6,899 nt of DNA, from contig JAITOQ010000127.1 in the NCBI GenBank assembly GCA_031289865.1, positions 1 through 6,899 of the forward strand, read 5' to 3'. This DNA comes from Clostridiales bacterium (GTDB lineage Bacteria > Bacillota > Clostridia > Christensenellales > JAISNN01). Shown piece after piece: positions 1-5,314 of the stretch (its first letter is position 1; each line of letters begins with the position of its first letter). A model generated the notes under the pieces. The model saw nothing but the letters and a program-made list of their open reading frames with translations. It was not told where the DNA came from and ran no database searches. The translations under genes and the position numbers were made by a program.

Positions 1-349
1 TGATCACGGAGAGTCTGTAGTCGTCGTCCTTTATATAGAGGGTTTCGCGCATTCCTTTTTTCATTTGGTCGACGAAACAAAATACGCATTTGTTTCTGCA
101 TTCGATCGGTTCGATAGGAACATCCTCAAGTACCGCGCCCATAGAGCGATCGCCGTCTTTTTTAATCCTAACCGTAATACTCTCTCCGCTCCTCAAATAA
201 GTTACGGTAAAATCCTCTTTCGCATCAAAAAAAAGGTAGTCGAGATCGTCAACATACCGATATCCGTCAAAGGCGGTCAATTCATCGCCCGCCTTTAAAC
301 CGTATTTTTTTAAAACGCTGTTTTTTTCAAACGAAAGTATTTTCGGCAT
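1..349 (-). CDS. DUF512-family radical-SAM protein with N-terminal PDZ-like domain (partial, 3' end outside window)
   Basis: The reverse strand encodes 116 residues from ATG at 347-349 and runs off the left edge without a stop. Residues about 1-70 look like the small PDZ-like domain that opens this family (a KKYGLKAGDELTAFDG-type segment). Then comes IEPIECRNKCVFCFVDQ, in which C84, C88 and C91 form the CxxxCxxC signature that binds the SAM-cleaving [4Fe-4S] cluster, and the segment ETLYIKDDDYRLS that follows it in the family. Family members are usually over 400 residues, so only about a quarter is visible. Family assignment is from recalled sequence pattern; the substrate is unknown to me. 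The start follows the Dabb stop by 6 bp, with TAAGG (stop plus weak Shine-Dalgarno) just before TTTT-ATG, so it is probably translated from the same transcript. Confidence 0.88.
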   Translation of the reverse strand, partial: MPKILSFEKNSVLKKYGLKAGDELTAFDGYRYVDDLDYLFFDAKEDFTVTYLRSGESITVRIKKDGDRSMGAVLEDVPIEPIECRNKCVFCFVDQMKKGMRETLYIKDDDYRLSVI

Positions 350-355
350 AAAACC

Positions 356-643
356 TTAATTTTCAAAATCCACAGATTGGGATTTTTCCACCACGGAATG
401 AACGTATTTTTTTACGGGTTGATGAACGGGGTGCGCTTGATATTCGGCAAAGCCTTCGCGGCTCTCAAACTTACAAACAAGCGCGATATCAAAGCTCCTC
501 TCGACGTGTAAAAAATCCTCGCCCGCCTCTATGTCCAAAAGCGCGGGGATATTCCCTTTCATGGAATAAAAATTTTCTACCATTTTTTTTCTGATTTCGG
601 GGGTGTTTTCTTTTAATTTGTACAGTACGACGTGTGTGATCAT
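356..643 (-). CDS. Dabb (stress-responsive alpha/beta barrel) family small protein
   Basis: A complete 95-residue protein. It begins MITHVVLYKLKENTPE, has the SMKGNIPALLDIEAG segment in the middle, and then HVERSFDIALVCKFES, AEYQAHPVHQPVKKYV and a VDFEN end. This succession is the ferredoxin-like dimeric alpha/beta barrel fold of the Dabb family, at its usual single-domain length of about 95-100 residues. The histidines in the YQAHPVHQ segment (near residues 71 and 74) sit where members carry a conserved His. The biochemical role of bacterial stand-alone Dabb proteins is mostly unknown, and I infer none here. AGGAG lies 10 nt before the ATG. It sits 34 bp after the MBL gene and 6 bp before the DUF512 gene, consistent with co-transcription. 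Confidence 0.9.
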   Translation of the reverse strand: MITHVVLYKLKENTPEIRKKMVENFYSMKGNIPALLDIEAGEDFLHVERSFDIALVCKFESREGFAEYQAHPVHQPVKKYVHSVVEKSQSVDFEN

Positions 644-677
644 TTTTTGTATGCTCCTATTTTTGTTTTGTTATACC

Positions 678-1382
678 TTAAAATTCATACCAAATATCGG
701 TTTCACCTAATTTTGCCGCGGGATTTTCGGAAAGGGCTTCGCGCAAAATATCACCGTTGTCCGATACGGGAGGAAGGTGTATGAGGACAATTTCCGCGCC
801 CGCCTCACGGGTTATACGCGCAATTTCCTTGACTGAAATGTGAGGTGAATACTTTGTATGCTCCTCACCCCTTACACACGCGTCCGCAAAGACGTATCGT
901 GAGCCGCGGATAGTAGGCGCGATATTCTCGTTGTATGTGGTGTCCGCGGTATAGACAAGCACGTTTTTACCGCATTCGGCGCGTATTGCGTAAGTTTCTA
1001 CGGGGTGTGTCATTTTACAAAATTTTAAAAGAACCGACCCGATATTGACGGTCATGCCGTCTTTTATCGGATAGAGGTCAAACGCGTTCGTGCCTTCTAT
1101 TATGTCAAAAATCTCTTTCGGTGATTCGGGCAAATAGACGGGAATTTTTGTCTCACGCGATCGATAGACGAGCGAAAACAAATCGGAAATATGGTCAAAA
1201 TGGAGATGCGACAAAACTATCGCGCTCACCTTTTGAAAAGGGACATGAGCGTCGAGCGCAATCGCCGAACCGCTCCCCATATCCAAAACTACGTTGGTTT
1301 CACCGTCGTTTATCAAAAAGGAGGATGTGCCGCCGAATTTTGATGGATATTTTCCGTATTTACAGAGGATTTTAAAACGCAT
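678..1382 (-). CDS. MBL-fold metallo-hydrolase (RNase Z/PhnP-like group)
   Basis: From the chosen start the protein has 234 residues, typical for a minimal single-domain metallo-beta-lactamase-fold hydrolase. The N-terminus MRFKILCKYGKYP and the GGTSSFLI strand are characteristic of this subgroup. Metal-site residues are all visible: the HxHxDH motif at H59, H61, D63, H64; H126 in MTHPV; the bridging D147 in YTADTT; and H202 in IHLPP. The full set of ligands argues for an active binuclear hydrolase. The substrate cannot be told; RNase Z-like phosphodiesterase or another hydrolase are both possible. An upstream in-frame ATG at 1416-1418 would add 12 residues (MQDKKIKNRAAK), but it lies within a dispersed repeat and has no Shine-Dalgarno. 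The ATG at 1380-1382 has AGGG 8 nt upstream and fits the family N-terminus. Confidence 0.88.
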   Translation of the reverse strand: MRFKILCKYGKYPSKFGGTSSFLINDGETNVVLDMGSGSAIALDAHVPFQKVSAIVLSHLHFDHISDLFSLVYRSRETKIPVYLPESPKEIFDIIEGTNAFDLYPIKDGMTVNIGSVLLKFCKMTHPVETYAIRAECGKNVLVYTADTTYNENIAPTIRGSRYVFADACVRGEEHTKYSPHISVKEIARITREAGAEIVLIHLPPVSDNGDILREALSENPAAKLGETDIWYEF

Positions 1383-1387
1383 TTTTG

Positions 1388-1394
1388 CCGCCCT
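1388..1394 (-). promoter_or_regulatory. Ribosome binding site deciding the MBL gene start
   Basis: Read on the minus strand the sequence is AGGGCGG followed by CAAAA and ATG. The AGGG core lies 8 nt from the start codon. It is modest, but it is better than the repeat sequence before the alternative upstream ATG at 1416-1418, which has no purine-rich motif at the right distance. Confidence 0.5.
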
Positions 1395-1405
1395 ATTTTT
1401 TATTT

Positions 1406-1457
1406 TTTTATCTTGCATAGTATTCTAAAAAACAGTCTTTTTTAGAATACTCTAACC
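1406..1457 (-). repeat. Palindromic dispersed repeat, copy A
   Basis: One of three related copies in the window. On the plus strand it reads TTTTATCTTGCATAG, a near-perfect hairpin, then CTCTAACC. The hairpin has 14 bp arms at 1419-1432 and 1438-1451 (core TATTCTAAAAAA / TTTTTTAGAATA) with a 5-nt loop. An additional half-arm (TTTTTAGAATA, 1460-1470) follows directly and overlaps the 3' end of the CPBP gene. The arms are A- on one side and T-rich on the other, so the RNA could fold on either strand and might weakly terminate or stabilise transcripts; the stem lacks the GC-rich core of a standard terminator. Its minus-strand tail contains the ATG that falsely extends the MBL gene. Confidence 0.85.
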
Positions 1458-1462
1458 TATTT

Positions 1463-2152
1463 TTAGAATATCCACGCAAGCATAACTATGGAGAAATCGT
1501 ATAGACCGTGAGCAATCATGACGGAAAGCAACGAGCAACGCTTTATGTATACGCGTGCAAATCCGAAGAGTAAACCGACGACTGTGGCGACTATGACAAT
1601 CCACCAATTTGCGTTAAAGATATGCCAAAGTCCGAATAATACCGCCGTCACTATAGGTGCTATGAATTTGCGCGGACTTACTTTGTCGATTTGAGTTTGA
1701 ACATATCCGCGGAAAACTAACTCCTCCCCTACGCCCACGATTGCAAATTTGTAAACGGCATAGACGAGATTTAATGCCGACCAAGGCGAGGAATCTACAT
1801 ACATAATTTTAAGCAAGACGGGAGCTAACCCCAAAATTAAGAACAACCCGACACCAAAACCCAACCCGATCAATATCTGACTCGGAAGATGTTTTTTAGT
1901 AAAGCCGAGAGCGGAGATTTTTTGTTTTTCCGTCTTGCAAAGGACTATCACAGCGACGATCATCAGCCCGTAAAGAAATGCGATAATTAGGAATGCCCAT
2001 AAAACATTTTGCCAATAAACATCAAAGATACGCTTCATAAGCCACGGCGAGATAAGAACCACCGCGACGACAAAAGCCAAAAGGATTACAGTTCGCACTA
2101 TCGTGCCGACGGTTGATTTTCGGCGGTTGTATGTAGGTTGGATTTCTTCCAT
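1463..2152 (-). CDS. CPBP family (CAAX-type) intramembrane metalloprotease
   Basis: From the chosen start the protein has 229 residues. Several hydrophobic membrane segments are visible (about residues 18-38, 47-71, 92-115, 127-142, 162-178, 181-199, 208-227). The three family motifs are present: EELVFRG with E143, E144 and R148; FGLWH with F173 and H177; and HGLYD with H215 and D219. These form the intramembrane catalytic/metal site of the CAAX protease and bacteriocin-processing (Abi/CPBP) family. The target is unknown; no bacteriocin gene is visible nearby. The ATG at 2150-2152 is preceded by AGAGGTG at ideal spacing. The ATG at 2192-2194 would add 14 residues (MQDKTPKTNKKRCF) but lies in a palindromic repeat. 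The TAA stop falls in a half copy of the same repeat. Direct copies of that repeat flank the gene on both sides. Confidence 0.9.
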   Translation of the reverse strand: MEEIQPTYNRRKSTVGTIVRTVILLAFVVAVVLISPWLMKRIFDVYWQNVLWAFLIIAFLYGLMIVAVIVLCKTEKQKISALGFTKKHLPSQILIGLGFGVGLFLILGLAPVLLKIMYVDSSPWSALNLVYAVYKFAIVGVGEELVFRGYVQTQIDKVSPRKFIAPIVTAVLFGLWHIFNANWWIVIVATVVGLLFGFARVYIKRCSLLSVMIAHGLYDFSIVMLAWIF

Positions 2153-2156
2153 AAAA

Positions 2157-2163
2157 CACCTCT
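2157..2163 (-). promoter_or_regulatory. Strong ribosome binding site deciding the CPBP gene start
   Basis: The minus strand reads AGAGGTG, then TTTT and ATG. AGAGG ends 6 nt before the start codon. This supports initiation at 2152 rather than at the in-frame ATG at 2194 within the upstream repeat. Confidence 0.8.
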
Positions 2164-2181
2164 TTTTATTGGTTTTTGGAG

Positions 2182-2232
2182 TTTTATCTTGCATAGTGTT
2201 CTGAAAAACGATGCTTTTCGTAATACATAACC
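2182..2232 (-). repeat. Palindromic dispersed repeat, copy B (degenerate arms)
   Basis: It shares the 16-base tail TTTTATCTTGCATAGT exactly with copy A (2182-2197 against 1406-1421) and ends in ATAACC as copy A ends in CTAACC. The hairpin arms have drifted (GTGTTCTGAAAAAC against TTTTCGTAATAC), leaving a stem broken by mismatches and G-T pairs. The minus-strand tail again contains ATGCAAGATAAAA, giving the false upstream start of the CPBP gene. Confidence 0.75.
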
Positions 2233-2234
2233 TC

Positions 2235-2278
2235 GCATGGTATTCTAAAAAACACCGTTTTTTAGAATACTTTAAACC
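2235..2278 (-). repeat. Palindromic dispersed repeat, copy C (intact hairpin, short tail)
   Basis: It begins 2 bp after copy B in the same orientation. The core GTATTCTAAAAAAC is perfectly inverted at 2240-2253 and 2257-2270, giving a 14-bp stem with a 3-nt loop; it is followed by TTTAAACC. The TTTTATCTT part of the tail is missing, replaced by the end of copy B. Arms are identical to copy A apart from loop bases, so A and C are likely recent relatives and B an older one. Confidence 0.85.
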
Positions 2279-2354
2279 AACCCCGACCCGTGGGTCACCC
2301 CTCCCCCGAGGGAATTTCGGCTGTCCGTGTCCAATGTATAATGGTTGTTTTTTG

Positions 2355-2396
2355 CGGGACGATGAGGGCGTCCCCTACGATAGACACCGACTTTTC
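2355..2396. repeat. GC-rich hairpin element, copy 1
   Basis: It reads CGGGACGATGAGGGCG then TCCCCTACGATAGACACCGACTTTTC-type sequence and aligns end to end with a second copy 113 bp to the right. The internal GGGACG / CGTCCC arms form a 6-bp stem. Compared with copy 2 it lacks four bases of the right arm (ATCG). From memory, GTAGGGGACGA-type sequences recur between genes of many Clostridia; I could not check this. Confidence 0.75.
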
Positions 2397-2423
2397 GGAT
2401 TAGAGGTTGCACTGCCGGCGTTT

Positions 2424-2450
2424 GAGATTCTTCGCAAGATCAGAATGACA
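2424..2450. repeat. GATTCTTCGC / CAGAATGACA-type dispersed element
   Basis: The sequence GAGATTCTTCGCAAGATC can fold as GAT-CTT against AAG-ATC with one bulged T, followed by AGAATGACA. It resembles a small imperfect palindrome (variants of TGTCATTCTGA...GAAGAATCTC) that I recall from intergenic regions of many bacteria. Only one copy is in the window, so repeat status rests on recall. Confidence 0.4.
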
Positions 2451-2467
2451 CCCTTTTTATACGGTTT

Positions 2468-2514
2468 CGGGACGATGAGGGCATCGTCCCCTACAAGAGT
2501 ATTGCCGACTTTTC
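2468..2514. repeat. GC-rich hairpin element, copy 2
   Basis: A direct copy of the element at 2355-2396. The hairpin is perfect here: GGGACGATG at 2469-2477 pairs with CATCGTCCC at 2482-2490 around an AGGG loop. The shared right flank (CCCCTAC ... CCGACTTTTC) shows that the repeated unit is about 42-47 bp and not the hairpin alone. No U-tract follows on either strand, so a terminator role is not supported. Confidence 0.8.
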
Positions 2515-2518
2515 TTTT

Positions 2519-2603
2519 AAATCCGCCATTCTGCATTTTGCATTCTGCATTTTGCATTTTGCATAAAATCCGCCATTCTGCATTCTGCATTTTGCATTCT
2601 GCA
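2519..2603. repeat. Two CATTYTG heptamer arrays with a shared AAATCCGC leader
   Basis: AAATCCGC is followed by five perfect 7-bp units (CATTCTG or CATTTTG, 2527-2561) and CAT; then AAATCCGC again (2566-2573) and four more units (2574-2601). The last partial unit CATT runs directly into the stop codon of the gamma-subunit gene. The period is strictly 7, with a C/T alternation at one position. It resembles the short tandemly repeated repetitive (STRR) heptamers known from cyanobacteria in form, not in sequence. Confidence 0.9.
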
Positions 2604-3134
2604 TTAAATAGCCGCGTATCCTAATTCAAAGGCTTCCAAATTCATCGGAATGACGTTCGGTTTTTTCTTGAAGATTTTTGCGATTGTGCCTTTTACGGAT
2701 TCTTTAGGAAAGAGCTTTGACGCGGCGACGTATGCGCCGAGAACGACGACGTTTGCGGCTTTTACACTGCCCGCCTTTTGGGCGATTTCGTTCGCTTCGA
2801 GATAGATGGCGTTTACGTCCGTTCTTTCGATTTTTTCCTTTATAATCGAGCTGTTGATGATCACCGTACCGCCGACTTTTACATTATTGATAAACTTATC
2901 CAAACTCGGCTTGTTTAGCGCGATCAAACAATCGGGAGTTTCGATGAGCGGTGAAGCGACGGCTTTGTCGGAGATGACCAACGAGCAGTTTGCCGTACCC
3001 CCTCTCATTTCGGGTCCGTATGACGGGAGCCATGTGACCTCTTTGTTTTCGTACATTGCCGAATATGCTAAAAATTGTCCGAGGCTCAAGACGCCTTGAC
3101 CGCCGAACCCCGCAATAATAATCTTTTCCGTCAT
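2604..3134 (-). CDS. 2-oxoacid:ferredoxin oxidoreductase, gamma subunit
   Basis: A complete protein of 176 residues, usual for a stand-alone gamma subunit. The N-terminal GFGGQGV (residues 9-15) is the nucleotide-like binding loop of this family, and YGPEMRGGTANC (39-50) is its most conserved segment. This subunit contributes to the CoA-binding side of the complex in characterised relatives. In Methanothermobacter VOR the corresponding domain is fused to the TPP subunit (VorA); here it is a separate gene. Its ATG overlaps the beta-subunit stop (ATGA), with AAGGAG about 8 nt before the start, so the two are translationally coupled. It is last in the operon, and its TAA stop takes its final bases from an adjoining heptamer array. 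The C-terminus (FELGYAAI) is not obviously truncated. Substrate assignment follows from its VorB partner. Confidence 0.92.
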   Translation of the reverse strand: MTEKIIIAGFGGQGVLSLGQFLAYSAMYENKEVTWLPSYGPEMRGGTANCSLVISDKAVASPLIETPDCLIALNKPSLDKFINNVKVGGTVIINSSIIKEKIERTDVNAIYLEANEIAQKAGSVKAANVVVLGAYVAASKLFPKESVKGTIAKIFKKKPNVIPMNLEAFELGYAAI

Positions 3135-3871
3135 AATCCTATCTCCTTAAAAGTCCCAAGCGGGTAAACTTTTGTCATCTCGTTTTTTACATAATCCATA
3201 GACGCTTCCGACGACATTCCCCAATTTGTAGGACAAGTGGAAAGCACCTCGACCATCGAAAAGCCTTTTTTGGCAACTTGATAATCAAAGGCTTTTTTAA
3301 TGGCTTTTTTTGCGGCTATCACGCTTTTTAGGTCGTGGAGAGATACTCGCGCAATGTATGCCGCGCCGTCTAAGGTCGCAAGCATTTCGCTGACGCGTAT
3401 CGGGCTCCCTTGCAGCTCCGCGGTTCTGCCGGCGGGGCTTGTAGTAGATTTTTGTCCTATTAAAGTGGTCGGAGCCATTTGCCCGCCCGTCATGCCGTAA
3501 ATAGCGTTGTTGATAAAAATAACCGTGATATTTTCGCCTCTTGCCGCCGCATGAACGGTTTCCGCCATGCCGATACTCGCAAGGTCGCCGTCGCCCTGAT
3601 ACACAAATATAATTTTGTCGGGACAGACGCGTCTGATACCCGTCGCGACCGCTGGCGCACGGCCGTGAGCCGCTTGCTGAATGTCGCAATTAAAATAATT
3701 GTACGCGAATACCGCGCAACCGACGGGCGCAATCCCTATCACCCCTTGATTACCGCCTAATTCCTCAATCGCCTCCGCAGTCAAGCGGTGAGCGATACCG
3801 TGCGTACAGCCGGGGCAATAGTGAAAGGGCGTATCCGTCAGTAAACTTGACTTTTTAAATACTTGTTGCAT
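3131..3871 (-). CDS. vorA: 2-oxoacid:ferredoxin oxidoreductase, beta (thiamine diphosphate) subunit
   Basis: A complete protein of 246 residues. The TPP/Mg-binding motif is clear: GDGD at residues 93-96, extending through ITVIFINN to N121-N122 and YGMTGGQ. The N-terminal HYCPGCTHG has C19 and C22; with C52 (VGC) and C213 (STCPTNWG) these are the cysteines expected to hold the [4Fe-4S] cluster that takes electrons from the TPP intermediate (ligand assignment is inference from the family). AHGR (68-71) is also a family signature. The subunit decarboxylates the 2-oxoacid together with VorB. The gene starts 11 bp after the vorB stop, with AGGTG overlapping that stop, and overlaps the gamma gene by 4 bp. 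Symbol use varies between databases; in archaeal VOR, VorA is this domain plus the gamma domain. Confidence 0.93.
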   Translation of the reverse strand: MQQVFKKSSLLTDTPFHYCPGCTHGIAHRLTAEAIEELGGNQGVIGIAPVGCAVFAYNYFNCDIQQAAHGRAPAVATGIRRVCPDKIIFVYQGDGDLASIGMAETVHAAARGENITVIFINNAIYGMTGGQMAPTTLIGQKSTTSPAGRTAELQGSPIRVSEMLATLDGAAYIARVSLHDLKSVIAAKKAIKKAFDYQVAKKGFSMVEVLSTCPTNWGMSSEASMDYVKNEMTKVYPLGTFKEIGL

Positions 3872-3882
3872 TATTTTCGCAC

Positions 3883-4941
3883 CTATATCCTCTTTAAAAT
3901 TTCCCGAACGACTTCCTCCGGGGTCATAATGTTGCCGCCCGATCTACCGTAAAACTCGACGGGCTTTTTGCCGTTTACCGCAAGACGCACGTCCTCGACC
4001 ATCTGTCCAAGGTTTAGCTCAAGGGTGACAAACTTTTTTACATTTTTTTTCGCCGCATATTTTGCATAAACATCCGACGGAAACGGATACAAGGTAATCG
4101 GACGAATCAAGCCCGCCTTTACACATTGCTCGCGGAGGAGATCGACCGCACTTTTTGCAATGCGCGCCGTGATCCCGAACGCCGTCAAAATAATCTCCGC
4201 ATCGTCCGCAAGATATGTCTCGTGCGCGGTTTCCGCTTTTAATTTCTCGTAAAGGGCTTTAAATTTGTTGTTCATGCCCTCCAAAACGTCGGCTTCGATA
4301 TATAGAGAATTGATAATCCTCCGCTCCGCGCCGCTCTTCGTTCCGTCAGTCGCCCATTCTTTTTTGGGGAGCGCGGAAACGTCGATCGCATCGGGTAGCG
4401 CGACGGGTTCCATCATCTGACCCAACACTCCGTCGCCCAAAATCATAACGGGTATACGGTATTCGTCGGCTTTGTCAAACGCCTTGTAGATGATATTGAC
4501 CGCCTCTTGAATACTCGACGGTCCGTAGACAAGCATTCTGTAATCGCCGTGACCGCCTCCCTTTACAGACTGAAAATAGTCGCCTTGGGAGGGCTGAATC
4601 CCGCCAAGCCCCGGTCCGGAACGAACCATGTTGACTATAACGCAAGGCAGCTCCGCGCCCGCAATATAAGAAATCCCCTCTTGTTTGAGGCTGATCCCCG
4701 GACTCGAAGAGCTGGTCATCGCCCGACCGCCCGCGCCCGCCGCGCCGTATACCATGTTTATCGCGGCTACTTCGCTTTCCGCTTGGATAAACGCGCCGCC
4801 AACCTCGGGCAGCCGCTTTGCCATATACTCCGGAATTTCGTTTTGCGGCGTAATAGGATACCCGAAAAAGTATCTGCAGCCGCCCCTAACGGCGGCTTCC
4901 GCTATAGCTTCGTTTCCCTTCATAAGGATTCTTTCGCTCAT
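3883..4941 (-). CDS. vorB: 3-methyl-2-oxobutanoate:ferredoxin oxidoreductase, alpha subunit VorB
   Basis: A complete protein of 352 residues, the family length. MKGNEAIAEAAVRGGC and FGYPITPQNEIPEYM (YPITP at 28-32) open the TPP pyrimidine-binding domain. E55 in QAESEVAA is the expected glutamate that activates TPP, and SSSSPGISLKQEG (77-89) and SGPGLGGIQPSQGDYFQ (108-124) are strongly VorB-like. The C-terminal domain has GLIRPITLYPFP (277-288) and ELNLGQMVEDVR (308-319). The sequence pattern favours the branched-chain 2-oxoacid (valine-derived 3-methyl-2-oxobutanoate) enzyme over 2-oxoglutarate, but specificity between these relatives is not certain from sequence. AGGAG lies 6 nt before the ATG. 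About 170 bp with an inverted repeat separate it from the ferredoxin-like subunit gene, an unusual gap within this operon type. Confidence 0.93.
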   Translation of the reverse strand: MSERILMKGNEAIAEAAVRGGCRYFFGYPITPQNEIPEYMAKRLPEVGGAFIQAESEVAAINMVYGAAGAGGRAMTSSSSPGISLKQEGISYIAGAELPCVIVNMVRSGPGLGGIQPSQGDYFQSVKGGGHGDYRMLVYGPSSIQEAVNIIYKAFDKADEYRIPVMILGDGVLGQMMEPVALPDAIDVSALPKKEWATDGTKSGAERRIINSLYIEADVLEGMNNKFKALYEKLKAETAHETYLADDAEIILTAFGITARIAKSAVDLLREQCVKAGLIRPITLYPFPSDVYAKYAAKKNVKKFVTLELNLGQMVEDVRLAVNGKKPVEFYGRSGGNIMTPEEVVREILKRI

Positions 4942-4993
4942 TCTTCTCTCCTGTCCTTTTTTATATTTTTTTTTGTTTTTTACGGAATAACGT

Positions 4994-5083
4994 GCAATAA
5001 GTAATAGGTAACAAGTAATAAGTAATAGGTGCGGATAATTATATAATAACCTTACTTATTACTTGTTACTTATTACCTATTGC
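4994..5083. repeat. Inverted repeat of GTAAYAR heptamers inside the vor operon
   Basis: The left arm (4994-5029) is built of 7-bp units: GCAATAA, GTAATAG, GTAACAA, GTAATAA, GTAATAG. The right arm (5050-5083) is the near-exact reverse complement with the units GCAATAG, GTAATAA, GTAACAA, GTAATAA. The arms pair over about 34 bp with one A-C mismatch, one G-T pair and a 2-nt bulge (5026-5027), around a 20-nt A/T-rich loop. A transcript running from the ferredoxin-like gene into vorB would carry this long A-U-rich stem. No U-tract follows on the minus strand, so it is not a classic terminator; effects on RNA stability or partial uncoupling of the two genes are possible. Confidence 0.9.
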
Positions 5084-5110
5084 TTTAATATTTATTGATT
5101 GTAATTCACC

Positions 5111-5314
5111 TTACCGATATACGTCTATCACTACGTCGGGACACATGGTAGCGCAAGCCGCGCAGCCCGTACATAGGCTGTTGTCATTGACTTCGGCGAC
5201 AAAATAGCCTTTTTCGTTGGAACGGTCGGACACCGATATGATTTTTTTGGGACACGCGATTACGCAAAGCGCGCACCCTTTGCAAAGCGCTTCTTTAAAT
5301 TCTACTTTTGCCAT
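5111..5314 (-). CDS. 2x[4Fe-4S] ferredoxin-like (delta) subunit of the 2-oxoacid:ferredoxin oxidoreductase
   Basis: A complete protein of 67 residues with two full cluster motifs: CKGCALCVIACP (C11, C14, C17, C21) and CTGCAACATMCP (C48, C51, C54, C58). Each is CxxCxxCxxxCP, so two [4Fe-4S] clusters are expected. The spacing and small size match the ferredoxin-like delta subunit of KOR/VOR enzymes (called VorC in Methanothermobacter, KorD or VorD elsewhere). It would carry electrons from the beta-subunit cluster to free ferredoxin. AGAGAGG lies about 10 nt before the ATG. It is the first gene of the vor group, 63 bp after the NYN-domain gene; I see no convincing promoter in that gap, so read-through from the upstream genes is possible. 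Confidence 0.92.
   Translation of the reverse strand: MAKVEFKEALCKGCALCVIACPKKIISVSDRSNEKGYFVAEVNDNSLCTGCAACATMCPDVVIDVYR

Larger units (their letters stand above)
2153..2603. other. Repeat-rich intergenic region without credible genes
   Basis: This 451-bp stretch separates the vor operon from the CPBP gene. Going right to left it holds two CATTYTG heptamer arrays, two copies of a GC-rich hairpin element, a GAGATTCTTCGC / CAGAATGACA element (2424-2450), a short GC-rich stretch with small inverted repeats (GACCCGTGGGTC at 2285-2296), and two copies of a palindromic A/T-rich element. Open frames on both strands here are repeat translations, for example HSAFCILHSAFCIL-like strings, and have no family resemblance. 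I see no convincing promoter and no GC-rich stem with U-tract that would end the vor transcript. Confidence 0.8.

Noticed and set aside
65..298. Plus-strand open frame of 77 codons
   Set aside because: It lies opposite the DUF512 gene, whose reverse-strand product has clear family motifs; the plus-strand translation has none.
1419..1451. Rho-independent terminator between the CPBP and MBL genes
   Set aside because: The stem is almost wholly A-T with no GC-rich core, and the T-run lies within the stem; kept as a repeat, with only a possible weak effect on transcription.
2375..2590. Minus-strand open frame of 71 codons
   Set aside because: Its N-terminal third is the heptamer array read as MQNAEW/KMQNAEC-type repeats and the rest is the GC-rich hairpin elements; a repeat artefact.
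2519..2603. CRISPR array
   Set aside because: The units are 7 bp and contiguous with no unique spacers; the only interruption is a repeated AAATCCGC leader.
2211..2624. Plus-strand open frame of 137 codons in the intergenic region
   Set aside because: Its start is within the palindromic repeat copy B and its C-terminus is translated CATTYTG heptamers (HSAFCILHSAFC); no family resemblance and no ribosome binding site that I can see.
4507..5004. Plus-strand open frame of 165 codons, plus another at 4685-4990
   Set aside because: They are antisense to vorB, which is complete and strongly conserved; their translations are Arg-rich or compositionally odd and match nothing.
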